Positions 36,091 to 48,546 of a stretch of DNA of 64,000 nt are shown here, in pieces (within the stretch, counting starts at the first letter, position 1; each line of letters opens with the position of its first letter). The notes beneath the pieces are model-generated. The model saw only the letters and a list, made by a program, of their open reading frames with translations, had not been told where the DNA came from and ran no database searches. The stretch covers positions 5,096,398-5,160,397 of the forward strand of contig OW051469.1 in assembly GCA_932521025.1 (NCBI GenBank), given 5' to 3'. This DNA is from Oscheius onirici (lineage: Eukaryota > Nematoda > Chromadorea > Rhabditida > Rhabditidae). A program made the position numbers and the translations under genes.

Positions 36091-37476
36091 CTAGATGGAG
36101 AGGGATTTGATGCCGAGAAGTTCTTTCATCTGGCTTGCATAGGCTCGGGTGGCTTCAGGAGTCTCTTCCTGCAATTGCTAGGCGTAAAATAAACAATCAG
36201 AGTGACTAACCGTATTCCTGTAGCTAGTCCATAACTTTTCAAATTTCTGTAGTTTTTCGTCTTTCGCCGGCTCGGCTGGTCGTCTGCCCTCACTTTCCAG
36301 CACTTTCAAGAGCTCTTCCCGACAACGTGATCCCTCGAATTCGACCTTCAGATTGTCCTGTCGCTCTTTGCCGGCTTCCCAGGCCTCTTCCTTGTTTGAT
36401 TCGTGATACAGTACTGTCAACAGGTAGTTACCGTAGTCTTCATTCTGTTTTCGCGTGTAACATCTAAAATTTGAGATTTTTTTTTACCAAAAAATAGGAA
36501 AATACCTGTCGGTAATGATCGTCAGCGTGTCCGTCTCCTCGTTATACTTTTTGCCGGCGAGACGGAGAAGTTTTTCCCGAGCATGGCTATCCAAACCGAG
36601 ACTGGCTATATTTACCTGAAATATTTTGAATGTAAAATAAAACTCCGAAATTACATGCATTGTGATGACTCGAGCCCTCGGGTCTCTGATATTGACGCCC
36701 TGATGCACATAGTCCGAATATTCTACACGGACGGGAAAATGTTGCTCCAAGACGGCTGGTTCCTCAAGTTCTGATGGGAATTTCGTGCAAAATTCTAAGG
36801 AATTACTTGGTGAACGAAAAAAAGACAGCACTTACGTTTAAGAGCCTCGCACTGCTTTCCAATGGCTGCCGGTGTAAGATGAAGAAAGTTGGGAATTTTG
36901 ACGAGCTCGAGATTGCCGTGCTTCTTGAACGGGGCTCGTTTCTCCGGATCGGGACGACTGCCCATTCTGACAGGGAGAGGTACGACCGAGGCGCTGAAGG
37001 TTCGAGCTGCTGGCCAGACGGACGGCCAGTCCTGTTCCGTGGACATTTCCTGGCTGCGATCCTGTCGAACTGAGAGACGATCGTGGATGTCGAGACGGCT
37101 TCTGAAAACCGGGAGATTTTCTTTCTAGTTGCTTAAAAACAGAAAAAAAGCACCCAAGATTATTTATTTGAAAAAGGATCCCTGAGAAAATGTGGAAACT
37201 GACCTTTTGACGACGGCCGACCTTCCTGTGGCATGTTCGATCTGCATCTGGCCGCGGAGCTTCCTCTTCGGCATCACATAAAGCTCGTTGTACGCCTCGC
37301 CCTGCGAGTTATGTAGTTTTAGAAGAAAAAAAGAAGAAGGTATTTTAATATGGTTAAAAACGTACGGAAGCATTTGTCTCGGCCAGAGCCGCCGCCTGCT
37401 GACGAGAAGCAGAGCCAGCTCCGCTGCTGACGACCAGACGGAGCTTCTCCACAAGTGAGGTTCCTCGGCTGGCCAT
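36091..37476 (-). CDS. mrps-35: Mitochondrial ribosomal protein S35
   Basis: mS35 is a component of the small mitochondrial ribosomal subunit, in the head region. The start at 37474-37476 follows a TTTTAG acceptor and opens a basic, acid-poor mitochondrial presequence ([20 protein letters not shown]). Later exons carry [13 protein letters not shown]-like text (actual [14 protein letters not shown]), then [19 protein letters not shown] and [24 protein letters not shown] and [20 protein letters not shown] are the diagnostic S35/S28 block. The protein ends [12 protein letters not shown]. Introns are about 45-100 bp. The gene is divergent from a small hypothetical gene, with 202 bp between the two ATGs. 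Confidence 0.88.
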
Positions 37477-37678
37477 GAGGTATCTAAAACACAATTGTTG
37501 ATCAGAAAAGTGGAGAACTACAAGTTTGGAAAAAAGGAAGAACAATATAAAGCATAGTTTGCGAAACAAACAAGGTTTACACCGTGTTTGGCGAATTGTC
37601 AATTGTTTTCAATAGAGATCACAAAGTGTTGGAGAATAAAATTGAACATATTGAGCGAAGAAAGAGGGGAAGACAGGG

Positions 37679-38144
37679 ATGATCAACCGTAAATTTAGCA
37701 AGAACGAACTGAACACATTCTGTAAAAATACGCAAGTTCGTTTCCCTATTACGCAATTCTCATTTTCGTTCAAACGCGAAAACATATACGGGAAAGGATG
37801 GGTAACAGCCGAGAGATTAGGCCTAATAGCCGCAGTTTTGGTAGATTACATCGAACAAAAGCCTTTACAGAAAGAGTTTGAAACCCGGCAACTTCGGTTC
37901 CATTCGTGAGAACTGATAATGCTCAAATCCTGCCCGAAATTCGACTTCTGTCAGCGCTATTTCCAGACGCTGAAATCTTGATTGATTTGTCTACGGTATT
38001 TTCAGATATCGGTTCCGAAAAGTCGATCAAGCCACAGAGAAGTTCAAGAAGGCTGTTTTCAAAGAAAGACGACTACAGATAGATGCATTCCATACTTTTC
38101 AGTGCAACAGGCGTAAAAGCCCTGTTTGCATACCGTGTTTGTAG
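37679..38144 (+). CDS. Small hypothetical basic protein
   Basis: Two exons (37679-37905 and 38006-38144) with a GTGAGA donor and TTTTCAG acceptor keep frame and give 121 residues. It is basic and helical, with GWVTAERLGLIAAVLVDYIE, then FRKVDQATEKFKKAVFKERR, and a short Cys-containing tail (CNRRKSPVCIPCL). I do not recognise it. It lies head-to-head with mrps-35, which could mean a shared promoter. The gene may be spurious: evidence is only splice logic and composition. Confidence 0.4.
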
Positions 38145-38375
38145 CATCCTTGCTTGGACAGTGTTGTGTAAAACTACAGTGAAATCATTTACCTTGCCTA
38201 ACATTTCTGCGCACACGACGTCTGCTGTCTCTTCCCCCGTCTCGCTCTCTCACTGCGTTTCCATGCACACAGAAAGTTCTAAAGTTCTAACGCGTTCACG
38301 CTATCTGTCTAGGCTTTCATTTCTTTCCCTTTCCTCTCATTTTTCCTGCTTCCCTATATTGTCTTTCTAGATCAA

Positions 38376-39749
38376 ATGTCTGTTTCTACTCTTCCTGACG
38401 AGATTCTCCTTCACATTTTCTCATTTTTACCTGCCAAAGACTATACGAGAGCCAAATTTGTGTGCAAAAGCTTCAAAATAATTTTGGAAAATGGCTGGAG
38501 ATATTTGAAAAAACCGCTCATTTCTAGTATAGAAATAGATTACTTGGTAGGTGCTCGGGGCATTCGGAAGATCATTATTCAGGATCCTGACGAAAATGAC
38601 TCAAATCCACGTCTAGCAGTGGAAATTTACCCTGGATCTTACGAGGAGGTGAAGATGCTTATCACTCCTTCTGAAATTAGGATGGAAGAAAGTTGGGAAC
38701 TTGTTAATCACAGACAGTTAACAGAAGAGACGCAGAAGAAGATGATGAAAAATCCGTTTCATGTGAAACGGCACAGAAAAATTATTGCATTAAGAAAGTT
38801 TCTTGCTATAGGAATCGGGTGCGGTAAAGTCTTTCTCATTCTTTTTAAAAGTTTGTTCAGGTAACTTCTCGCACGGCTATCACCCAGCCGCTATCCAGTC
38901 AATGGAACATGGTTTGGAGTTGGTTCTCAGAGCAATTCTTCGCTATTCAAATGCTTCTTCACTCAAATTGGTGGGATATCCATTACGAGAAAACACGGGT
39001 TTTACAGAGTGGCCGGGGGTACTGGACACCGATTAACAATCAGAAAGTTCTGGAACTTCTAAAAGACACTCGAGCTTCTGCTGACGGATTGTGTTTTGAA
39101 ACTGACCAAATCTCTGACAGTATGGTGGAATTGATTCGATTTTCTAGTAAGCTTTCAAGACATCCACAGATACATTCTTTCAGACTGTAAATACCTCCAG
39201 TTCGGCGGTCTTTCGGAACAGACTGAATTTAACCGAGGACAGAACTCTGTAGATCAGAGAATAAGAAGATTTTTCCAAAAGGAACTGATTTTCTACACAA
39301 AGGATTTGGTTTCAGTCGAAACCATGCTGTTTCTGCTGCAGGTGAGCCAGTTAGACTGACTTTAAATTTCTTTATTCAAGCAATGGCGGAGTGGTGAAAG
39401 AGACATCGAAAGTATTAGATACGATCACACAAACCATCATTTCGACTGGTTTGCTCCCATGTCCAAGTTCACGATTGTAACTCCTCCCTACGACCACATT
39501 TGGACAATGAACGCCACAATCCACGTCAAAACATTTGCCATTTCGAGGGAAGACGGAAGAGAACTCGAAATTAACTACTACACTTACCACGATAGCAGTT
39601 ATATGGAAGTCAAGAAGCGTTGGTCCAAGGCGGAAATTGAAGAGATGTGTAGAAAAAGAGATGAAGAAGAGAATGCGAAGCAGGCGGCACACAAAGAACG
39701 CGTGGAAGATTTGGAAGAGGATTTGATGGGATTCGGGTTGTTTGACTAG
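38376..39749 (+). pseudogene. F-box protein gene with a one-base frameshift
   Basis: F-box proteins link substrates to SCF ubiquitin ligases through Skp1. The ATG at 38376 opens an F-box (LPDEILLHIFSFLPAKDYTR, then AKFVCKSFK, about residues 6-35). Four exons follow with good splice sites, ending at 39749 in a charged helical tail (KRWSKAEIEEMCRKRDEEEN). In exon 2 the frame ends at a stop (about 39033) just after a run of five G (39015-39019). Removing one G restores a continuous frame (WPGYWTPINNQKVLELL). So it is either a recent frameshift pseudogene, a sequencing error in the homopolymer, or a 25-bp intron from 39018, which would be extraordinarily short. The rest looks intact, so an error is quite possible. 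Confidence 0.6.
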
Positions 39750-40958
39750 AATAAACGTTTGTTTTGCCTTAAAATAAGAACTGTGAAACACGGACAAAAT
39801 TCAGAACAAATCGAGTTTGAAATCGAAAAAATATGTCGTCTGCAGTAACCCCGCGCTAATCGTACACCTTCTGGATGGATAAGATTTTCAAACTTCCTTT
39901 TTCCTACTTTTCCCCAACATAGTTTCTCTACTGTGACGAGCTGAGCAGACATAGCCTCGAAGTCGGACCCGAAAAGCGAAAAAAATATCGATCTAGCTCC
40001 ATCACAAGAAAAGCAAAAATTTTGTGGAAAAGATAGGACTAGTTCTACCACTTTTCGAATAGCGCACAAAGCTCGAGACACACAGAAATTTGGGAGCATT
40101 TTAAAAAGGATTGAAAGATTCTGAAGGGCATTTCCACTTTATTTTAAGTTAAGCTCTCAGAGGGGAGTCTTAACGTGTTTCTTGAGAAAACCAGCAAGAA
40201 AAATGCTGAAAATGAGAAAAATTTAGTGGGAAACATCTGAAAGGAATATTTATTTTTGAACTCCCGCCATGCACGTCCATTCCGCAGCTGGTGCAGAATG
40301 GCAAATCGCGCCTACAGTAACCGGGTCTGATTTTTTTTAGGACGTCGATTTGCCATCCCTAGCTAGCGCGATAAGAAGTTAGGATCCGTATTATCCTCTG
40401 CCTTCATTATCTCTTCTGCCAATGGCGAACACCGTGTTTCACCTAAACGTGGGTGGCATTTGGGGCTATGGACCAGTGATTTACGAAACTTTTGTCTGCA
40501 AAAGTGCGTAAAGCGCACGTCATGTCGTTTTATGTGTGGTTTTCATATATTTTTTTCGTGTTTTTATATTTTTTTTCGATAAACACAACCCGAATACATC
40601 TGCAAAAAATAAAAACATAAAAAAATCTGTTGTCTACACCGAGAAAATGACGGTGCAAAAAGTGAAAAAGTTCCGCGCGTTCCAAAACATTTCTATGAAA
40701 AGTCGCGGCCGAAGTTTGTTATATCGTGACTTTTCTTAGTAACTTTTTTCTAGCTAAAATTATGACCTGCTATCCTTTCGAATTGTTTTCAAAAACTATT
40801 TTACGGCACCCGGTTTGTAATCAAACATTCTTAGAATCTTCCTATAGTTTTTTTTCCTAAGAAAAATCACTAACCCAAAATTGCGTCCCCATGTTCATTG
40901 ACAACTTTTCGCTCGATACCACTCTTCCTTTTTACTTCTCAAATTTTCCTATTTCAGG
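39750..40958. other. Intergenic, upstream of RNA helicase A
   Basis: No gene is supported. It contains an 11-bp perfect inverted repeat (40298-40308 and 40345-40355), a small hairpin (40504-40518), long T runs, and a 22-bp segment (40403-40424) found again in an intron of the helicase gene. Confidence 0.45.
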
Positions 40959-43900
40959 ATGTCACATCCTCGTGATGTGCTGTATGCCTGGCTAGGCAAG
41001 AATAAAAAAGGAACCCCGAACTACCAGGTCCAGCCAAGTGGAATGAGGGGATTCAGATGCACGCTCACGGTGCCGGGATATGGCTACGCAGCCATGGGAA
41101 ACTCTCTAAACAAAAAGGTCGTTTTAACAGAATTTATTTTATTTCACATTTGTTTAGGATGCCCAGACAAATGCTGCCGTCGACTTTCTCAACTATCTTG
41201 TCAGACAAGGAGAAATGAGCCAAAATCAGATCCCACAGATTAATGTGTTCCAATTCCTTTTTTAACTCCTAAACAAACTTAGGCAGCCACTTTCGAAGCC
41301 ACATCGACAGCTCCTTTCAAATTCGACGAACCGAACAATTTTGAAGGAGCAGTTCTTCGATATCATTACAATGCCGGAGCCGAGCAGCCTGCTGGTGGAG
41401 AAGCGGAAAAGAAGCATCTGACAAGTCACGATCTTCACGTCGCCCAACGAGCTGAAGAAGTTGCCCAGAGCGAGACCGTCGATCTTCGTGCCGAAATTCA
41501 CGGCGGTTGGACGATGGATAACAGCAAGGCCAGTCTCAACGAATTCCTACAGAAGATAAAGCAGCCGGCGGTGGTCTACAATACGCAAATGAAAGAAAAC
41601 AGTCAGATGAGCAGGGACTTCTGTGCACAGATCAGCTGCTACATTCCGCACTTGAAAAAAAGTGAGAATCTCTTTTCATAGAAGCACATGAATGTCTGAC
41701 TAGTGGATAATCAAAACCATAGCTTCGACAGTGAGACAGCACAACCTTTTTGTACGTCACAGCTAGAGCTGTGACAGATTTTCATCGTTGTCATATCTAA
41801 CAATTCCAGCGCTCAAGGCCGAAGGAAATGGATCGACGAAAAAGATGGCCGAAGCCTGCTGTGCCATGCACATGGTCCGTCAACTCTACCACATGAAACT
41901 TCTTACGGCCCATCAGGGACAGAAACGTCGTGTCAGCAAAGATAACGTATGCTTTAGCTTCTTTTCCTTTATAATGCTTCTTCAGATTCCCAAAGTTTCT
42001 ATAAAAGTCGACGACGATATACTGATCCGCATTCGAAAATATCTCGCCCAATCAGCTCGTGTTCTGCCAGCCATTCCGAATGTAGACGTTGCCTCCCCAG
42101 AATCGCCACAGAATCTCTTGATTGACGACAAATTGGCGCATTTTCCGGATAGCGAGGTCACGATACCGATGAATGTCAGCTGGTCGCCTCCCCAGCAGAA
42201 TTGGAATCCATGGAGAGCTTGTAATATCGACCAAGAGCCCCTCGTTTTTGTGAGATCTTTATTTTGAATTCAGAATATTGCTTCGTTTTCAGATGACCTT
42301 GCCCGAAATTAGTGCCAAAATAACGGAAAAAGAAGCCGCCAAACCGGTTAGCGAAAAAATTCGACAGGTTCGCCAAGACCTTCCGGTTACACGCTACAGG
42401 TTGTTTCATTATCTCTTCTGCCAATGCCATACTTTCAGATCTGAAATCATCGAGGCCGTCCGAAAAAGTCGCGTGACATTGATCCGAGGAGAGACGGGCA
42501 GCGGAAAAAGTACTCAAGTCGCCCACATGCTGCTCGAATCCTACATAGAGGAAGGGCGTGGAGCCGAATTCAACGCCTTTGTCAGTCAGCCAAGAAGAAT
42601 TTCCGCCATCGCCTTGGCCGAACGAGTGGCAGTGGAGAGAAATGAACAGCTCGGCGAGAGCGTGGGATATGGAGTCAGGTTCGGCATTTTATACTTAAAA
42701 ATGTTGATATTTTCTTCAGATTTGACGTCGTTTCTCCCCGTCCATATGGCGCGATTTTCTTCTGTACCGTCGGCGTGCTGCTGCGAAAAATGGAGAGCGG
42801 ACTCAGAGGCATCAGTCATGTCATCATTGACGAGATTCACGAGCGAGACATTGACGTAGTTTTATCTTTTTTATCCTAAAAATTTCGAAATTTAGACCGA
42901 TTTCGTCCTGATCGTCCTCCGTCAAATGATTCTCGAGTATCCAGACCTCCGAATCGTCCTGATGTCGGCTACTATCAATACGGAAATGTACTGCGACTAT
43001 TTCGGATGGGAACACGGATGTCCGATTATTAGTGTAGAAGGAAGAACTCATCCAGTCGAAAGTGAGTATTTTTCAAGATCTTTTCATACATTTGAACTGC
43101 AGGAATGTTCCTGGAAGACATCATCCCCATCATCAGATACATGCCTCCAGAGAACTGTAGGACACAAGAAGAGGATGAGGATGAGACTTTGGACGAAAAA
43201 GACCGCAACTTGAACATACTTCCCAATGATGGAGAAGTTTTGCCCGAAGTTAGACAAGCCATGTCGAGAATTAGCGAAAATGACATTCCAAACGAAATTA
43301 TTGAGGTACCTTATGTCTGCTTCCATTCAATAGCCTGTTCTTAAAGTGTTTGGCAGTGGGAGCACGACATTTGAAAAAGACTGGTCACATCTCTCTATCC
43401 TTTTCAAAATTATAGTAGAAAGTTGAGACATTTGGTCGAAATGCTGGTCTTACAGAGCCTCTCACTGCCAACCACTATGTTTTCGCCTGCCGTACCTGCC
43501 TGACTTTGGTACATCCAGAGCTAAAAACTTTTAGAAAAAAAATTTTCTCAGAGAATCTTAGTCGATATTTGTGAAGCTGGCCAAGAGGGAGCCGTCTTGA
43601 TCTTCCTGCCTGGATGGCAGGAGATTTCTAATCTAATGCAACAGCTTCTTGCCAGCCATTTTGGTAGCCTTTTTGCCAATTTCTTTCAATACATAACTTC
43701 AGCCGATGAGAGCCGTTTCGTTGTGCTGCCACTGCATTCTCAGCTGACGAGACAGGAACAGCACCGCGTTTTCGAGCGTTTTCCGGACGGAATGAGAAAA
43801 ATTATATTGTCAACAAACCTGGCGGAAACGAGTGTCACAATCGAGGATGTCGTCTACGTCATTGATTCCTGCAAGTGCGTTTCTTTCTAGCTGTCTAACT

Positions 43901-46737
43901 GTCAAAGTTATGGCTCTTGTTCATTCAAATTTACTGTTCCAGATCCCGCGAGCGACTCTACAGTACCACCAACAACATGGTACACTACGCGACAGTCTGG
44001 GCCAGTCGATCCAACATGAAACAGCGCTGTGGCCGAGCTGGGCGCGTTCGTCCCGGATTCGCCTTTCATCTATGCAGCAAAGCCCGTTTCGAGGCTCTGG
44101 ATGAACACAAAACTGCCGAAATTCTCAGAACGCCATTGACGGCCGTGGCCCTGACAATCAAGCTGCTTCGTTTAGGAAGTGTCGGCGAATTCTTGGAAAA
44201 GGCGATCGAGCCGCCGCCGTGCGACATGGTTATTGAGGCTGAGGCCATTTTGAAACGTGCGTTTTTCTCAATTTTATTAACTAAGAGGATTTTCTAGATA
44301 TGGGAGCATTGGACGGTAATATGGAGTTGACCCCACTGGGAAGAATTCTCGCCAAGCTTCCGATTGACCCGGGAATGGGCAAGACTATTGTGTTAGCTAC
44401 TGCTCTAGGGTATTTTTTTATTCAAAATGTTTTCTTTAAATATGCAGCTTCCAGGATTGGATCACTGATGTGCGAATTGGCCGCTGCGAGCTCTTTCTCA
44501 ACTCCCTTCGTGCCGAAAGATCGAAAAATGACGCGTCTTTCTAACAGACAGCGTGTTTTTGCCGGAAATAGGTGGTCTGATCACATCAATGTGGTAAGTT
44601 TCATTCCAGTGACTAAATTGAACAGTTTTCGGCAATTTCATTAGAATCCTGCCAAATCGATATACCCTTTTTCTCCAGGTATCGGCCAATCAACAATTCT
44701 GTGACAGCTGGGAAGAAGGAGACTCGGCAGCCAGCGGCTTCTGTAACCACAACAGTCTCAACATGTCCATGATGAAGATGACACGCGGCGCGAGAGATCA
44801 ATTATTGGAAGTCTTGAAAATGTCCGGATTCCCCGAATGGCTCCTGGCTCCGCACTATGCCAATGTGGAGGGAGACGACGAGCGTCTCGATCTGATGACG
44901 TCGCTCATCGTCGCGGCCTACTATCCGAATGTCGGATACTACAGAGGCAAAAGAAAGGTCTATACTCTTGAACAGGCGTCCGCTCTCGTCTCGAAATCCT
45001 CCGTCATAACGCCTTTCCAAGGCGATGTCATTGTTCTTCCGTCTCCTCTTATCGTCTTCACAGAAAAGGTAACCATTTTTCGTTGTTTCAGCTGAAAAAA
45101 GAGTTTAGGTCCGTTCTCGAACTGTCCAGTGCAAGGAAATAACCGTCGTGAATGCCCTGCAGTTGCTGCTTTTCGGCTCCAGGAAGGTAGAATGTATCGG
45201 AGTTCATGCTGTTCGTCTCGATGACATGTTAGTCCATGTTTTTTTACATCTCTCTAAACATCTAAAGCACAATGGTGTCTGTGGTGAACTTTGTGTGTGT
45301 TTGTTTGTCCGGGACCTCAAATGGGCGCGACAAGTAAGAAATTGTAAGAATTAGTTCATTGCACAACTTACAATTAGAGTGGGAACAAGATAGTCAAAGC
45401 AAATTAGCTTTTGTCAAGAGAGTAGTCAAGTTGGATGTTAATCCAGCAGAATTTGTTACGACAGTCGTAGTAGACGACTGGTAAAATATAAATTGCAGGA
45501 TCGTGCTCGAAATGGATCCGACTATAGCCGCAGCCGTCGTAGCTCTCCGTCCCTGTATTGAGGGTCTTCTAATTCGTAGCTGTATCAACCCGGAATCACT
45601 GGAAACACTCAATGAACACGACAGAGAACTCGGACAGATCATCAGAGTCCTCAGTTCGACAAAACATTACTTTGAGGGAAATATTGTCAAGGATTCTCTG
45701 TTGACCGACGAGGCCATGCAGGTGAGTCTTTTTCTGTTAAAAGTAAGTCTGCAGCTACGAAAATTGGCGGGGCGATTCTACTGTATGTTGCCGCGGCAAT
45801 TCAAAACGATTTATTCCAAAAACAACGTTTTTGGCTGACGTTTATATGTTTTCTCGAGTGTTTTCACTTATAAGCTGTCCATTTGAGCACAACTAATCGA
45901 AAACTTACAAGAAACAATCGAAAGAAAGCAAAAAGGTCCTCAAAAATACACTTTTTGGGAAACAACGTTAAAAGTAGGCATTTCCGTCCATTTTTCTCGC
46001 AATTTTTTATTAGTTTCAGTTCAAATGATCGTTCTTGACATCACTTTACAAGAAACAACATAAATGGAGCTAAAATCATCGAAAAATTGGGAAAAGTCCA
46101 AGTTTTGACAGCTTTTTTGACATTTCGCTCCATTTTATTTGAATTGTGCGCACCAACTTAGTGCTCACGTTCCGAGTATTTGCAGACTCGCTTTAAATAC
46201 CGTAAAACGCTATTTTCAGGCAGTCCAGAGCAGGCCTGCTACCGGCGGATACCGCGGAAGAGGAGGTCGAGGAAGAGGCCGAGGTCGTGGAGCGAATGAA
46301 CAGAATCAGTGGGGATTTGGCCCGACTCGTGGAGGCTTTACATACGGCGGCTTTACTGACTACACTCGTGGCATTCATACTCCCGGCTTCGGACAGTCGT
46401 CGTTCAATAACAATACAGAAGGTTTGTTTTGTCTTATTTTTCAAAGTTTCCTTCTCTTTTCATCTCATTTTATCCTTTTTAAGCAGTGTTTTGCAAGCTT
46501 AACTCAGAGAACAGAATTACAGGTGTTCCCACTGGTCCAGGATACCAACAACAAGGTCGTCCGTACGGCCAAGGTTACCCTTCGCAAACTTTCCCTAGTC
46601 GACGAAGAGCCGAGGAACAAGGAGGCGGTGGAAAATGGCCGACATCCCATGGTCGAGAACAAGCACGAGGAGCAGGGCCTTACCAAATGAGAGGCGGACA
46701 GGCAGGATTTCATCGAGGCAGGAGTCAGTGGTTCTAG
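40959..46737 (+). CDS. rha-1: RNA helicase A (DHX9/maleless type)
   Basis: A DEAH-box ATP-dependent RNA/DNA helicase of the nucleus, used in transcription, RNA processing and germline silencing in worms. The ATG at 40959 opens the first dsRNA-binding domain ([20 protein letters not shown]), and a second follows (KLKAEGNGS-type block, then [20 protein letters not shown], near 41810-41900). The helicase core has GETGSGKST (about 42491), DEIH (about 42829), [12 protein letters not shown] (about 42960) and QRCGRAGR (about 44020). The HA2 and OB-fold regions follow. The last exons encode an RGG-type tail ([17 protein letters not shown], then [14 protein letters not shown]). This is the full domain set of DHX9. 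Some introns are unusually long for this window (about 250-500 bp, for example 45722 to about 46218). A poly(A) signal lies at 46890. Confidence 0.93.
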
Positions 46738-46889
46738 TTCTTCTCCAAAGTTTGGAAATTTGTAAATTTTTTGAGTGATCTCAGTTCCAGTTGTTTGCAA
46801 TATTTTGTTATTTTGTTGGTCTCCAGTGTAGAATTATAAACATGACGCTAAAAACCTATTCTTATGTTTACAAAGTTTTGCTCTTCTTC

Positions 46890-46895
46890 AATAAA
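46890..46895 (+). terminator. Poly(A) signal of the helicase gene
   Basis: AATAAA, 153 bp downstream of the stop codon on the coding strand. Confidence 0.6.
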
Positions 46896-47038
46896 ACAAG
46901 TTATTAGGAAGAAAAAGCGGAGAGTTTTACTTTTTGTTCAACTTACAAAATAGTAACTTTCTTCAAAAGTTGCCTAATCTCTTCGAAATTTATTATTTTG
47001 TTGCTCAAAACTACTAGGACCTCGTCAGTTTCTCAAAG

Positions 47039-47496
47039 ATGTCGCTAGTAGGCCGTCCAAGGGATGGCGACCTGCTGCGGAAATCAGGAACCCGACGAGA
47101 CAAGTCTGGAGCTCGGCCACCAAAATCGAGTAGACAGGAACGATCTGGAGGTGGACCACCGAAGTCGGCGATTCGATCCGGAGCTCGACCGAAATCTGGA
47201 AGACAGGAGCGGTCAGGAGTTCGACCACCACCAAAGTCTGGAGCTCGAAGAGACAAGTCTGGAGCAAGGAACAGATCCGGAGCTCCGCCGCTACCACGCA
47301 GACAATTTTCCAGACAGGGTCGGTTAAATGGGAGAGAGGAAGTCGGAGGAAATCTGGAGCGAAGAAACAGATGGTCGTCGTCGATGAGGCAGCCCTGGAG
47401 GAGGAAAAGAAGCACGAGAGATTGGATCGGGAGAGGAAGGAGGCTATGGATCATTGTGATCTCAAATTCGGATCTCATTACCAACAAGCAAGGAAA
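47039..47496 (+). CDS. KSG/RSG-repeat basic reading frame
   Basis: From an ATG at 47039, the frame encodes a degenerate repeat of about 7-12 residues around (K/R)SG, for example ARRDKSG, RQERSG, RPPPKSG. From about 47320 a different frame (offset by one) looks more coding: RRKSGAKKQMVVVDEAALEE, then KHERLDRERKEAMDHC, up to a possible GTGGGT donor at 47497. The KSG unit occurs in both frames, so either a small indel broke the gene or an unseen short intron joins them. Function is unknown. Its RG/KSG character resembles disordered RNA-binding tails. It may be the 5' part of the kinase gene that follows, but I could not match the phases. Confidence 0.4.
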
Positions 47497-47627
47497 GTGG
47501 GTTTTGCTCTTAATTTTTGTAGTTAAGACGCTCTTTGATTACAAAACTTCAGCTTTGTGTAACTTGTGAGAAAACCGAACAATTTCGAAACACGATATCT
47601 TTGCCTAACTGTTGGGTTTTGAATCAG

Positions 47628-48304
47628 TTCAATATGTTTTTTTGCAAAGAAACTCAAATAAAATTGGTTTCAATACGTGGAAAGTGACGTCAAAAATAGG
47701 CCAAGGAGGCTTTGGAGCGGTTTTCAAGGTCGAATGTCAGACGGCCGGTCGTCTTCACGGAATCCAGGCAGCGATGAAAGTTGAGCCACAGCTGACGAGT
47801 CCCAAGCACCGTAGCCGAATGCGTCTTCATTTCGAGGGAATCGTCCTGGATTCCGTCCGTGTCGGCTCGGCCAGACTCAACAAGTCAAGCATACAGCACT
47901 TTCCGAATCTGTTGGACCGCGGCAGAACGTCGCACCTGAAGTTATTGGTTATGACACTGTCCAGACCCTCGATCGACGACATGAAAAGAATGCTGCATCC
48001 CGAGTCGGCCGACGACTTCAAGAAAGAAACAGTCTACGTCATCGCACTGCAGACTCTACAGGCCATCTGGGGATTGCACGAGATTGGATTTGTTCATAGG
48101 TAGGACAGACTGGTTTAGTGTCCCTGTCTCTTGTCCTATGTTCCTAATCCTTGATGTTCCAGAGATATCAAGCCAGGGGACTTCTGTGTCGGCGATGCGG
48201 ACAATCGCGACGTGATCCTGATGATCGACTTCGGAATCTACGTGCACACGCCTGCCAAAGACTGGATGTTGAAGCCGCCGCGCAAGTCCAAGTCGCCGCT
48301 GTGA
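47628..48304 (+). pseudogene. Truncated TTBK/CK1-like protein kinase
   Basis: The kinase N-lobe is clear: TWKVTSKIGQGGFGAVFKVE (glycine loop) and AAMKVEPQ (VAIK-type lysine), then LKLLVMTLSRPSIDDM. A phase-matched intron leads to VHRDIKPGDFCVG (catalytic loop) and MIDFG (DFG motif). The frame stops at 48304, soon after LKPPRKSKSPL, just where the activation segment should lead into the C-lobe, so about half the kinase fold is missing. The catalytic-loop Asn (normally KPxN) reads Asp. It cannot fold as an active kinase; it may be a decaying duplicate of an expanded nematode CK1/TTBK family. No ATG in frame is obvious; the exon seems to start after the acceptor at 47627. Confidence 0.65.
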
Positions 48305-48546
48305 GAGGAAGAGAAGGAACGAGGAGTTGAAAAGAAAAATAACTAGAGAGTAAAATTTTGGAGATCTTTCTTGTTGTTTCTAACTATTGCGTCTGTAGAT
48401 GGCTGGCTTGAGAAGACATCAATTTACATAAGCAAATCACAATTATGGCATACAGTGTGAGAATCAAGTTGGACTCCGAAAAATTGTGGCAAGGATCATT
48501 TCCCGTGTGTTTTCTTCTTCTTTGAGAAGACTCTTTAAACAAAAGT

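Noticed and set aside
47014-47487. Minus-strand repeat frame (PDFG/APD repeats)
   Set aside because: It is the antisense reading of the KSG repeat; the plus frame has a better start and composition.
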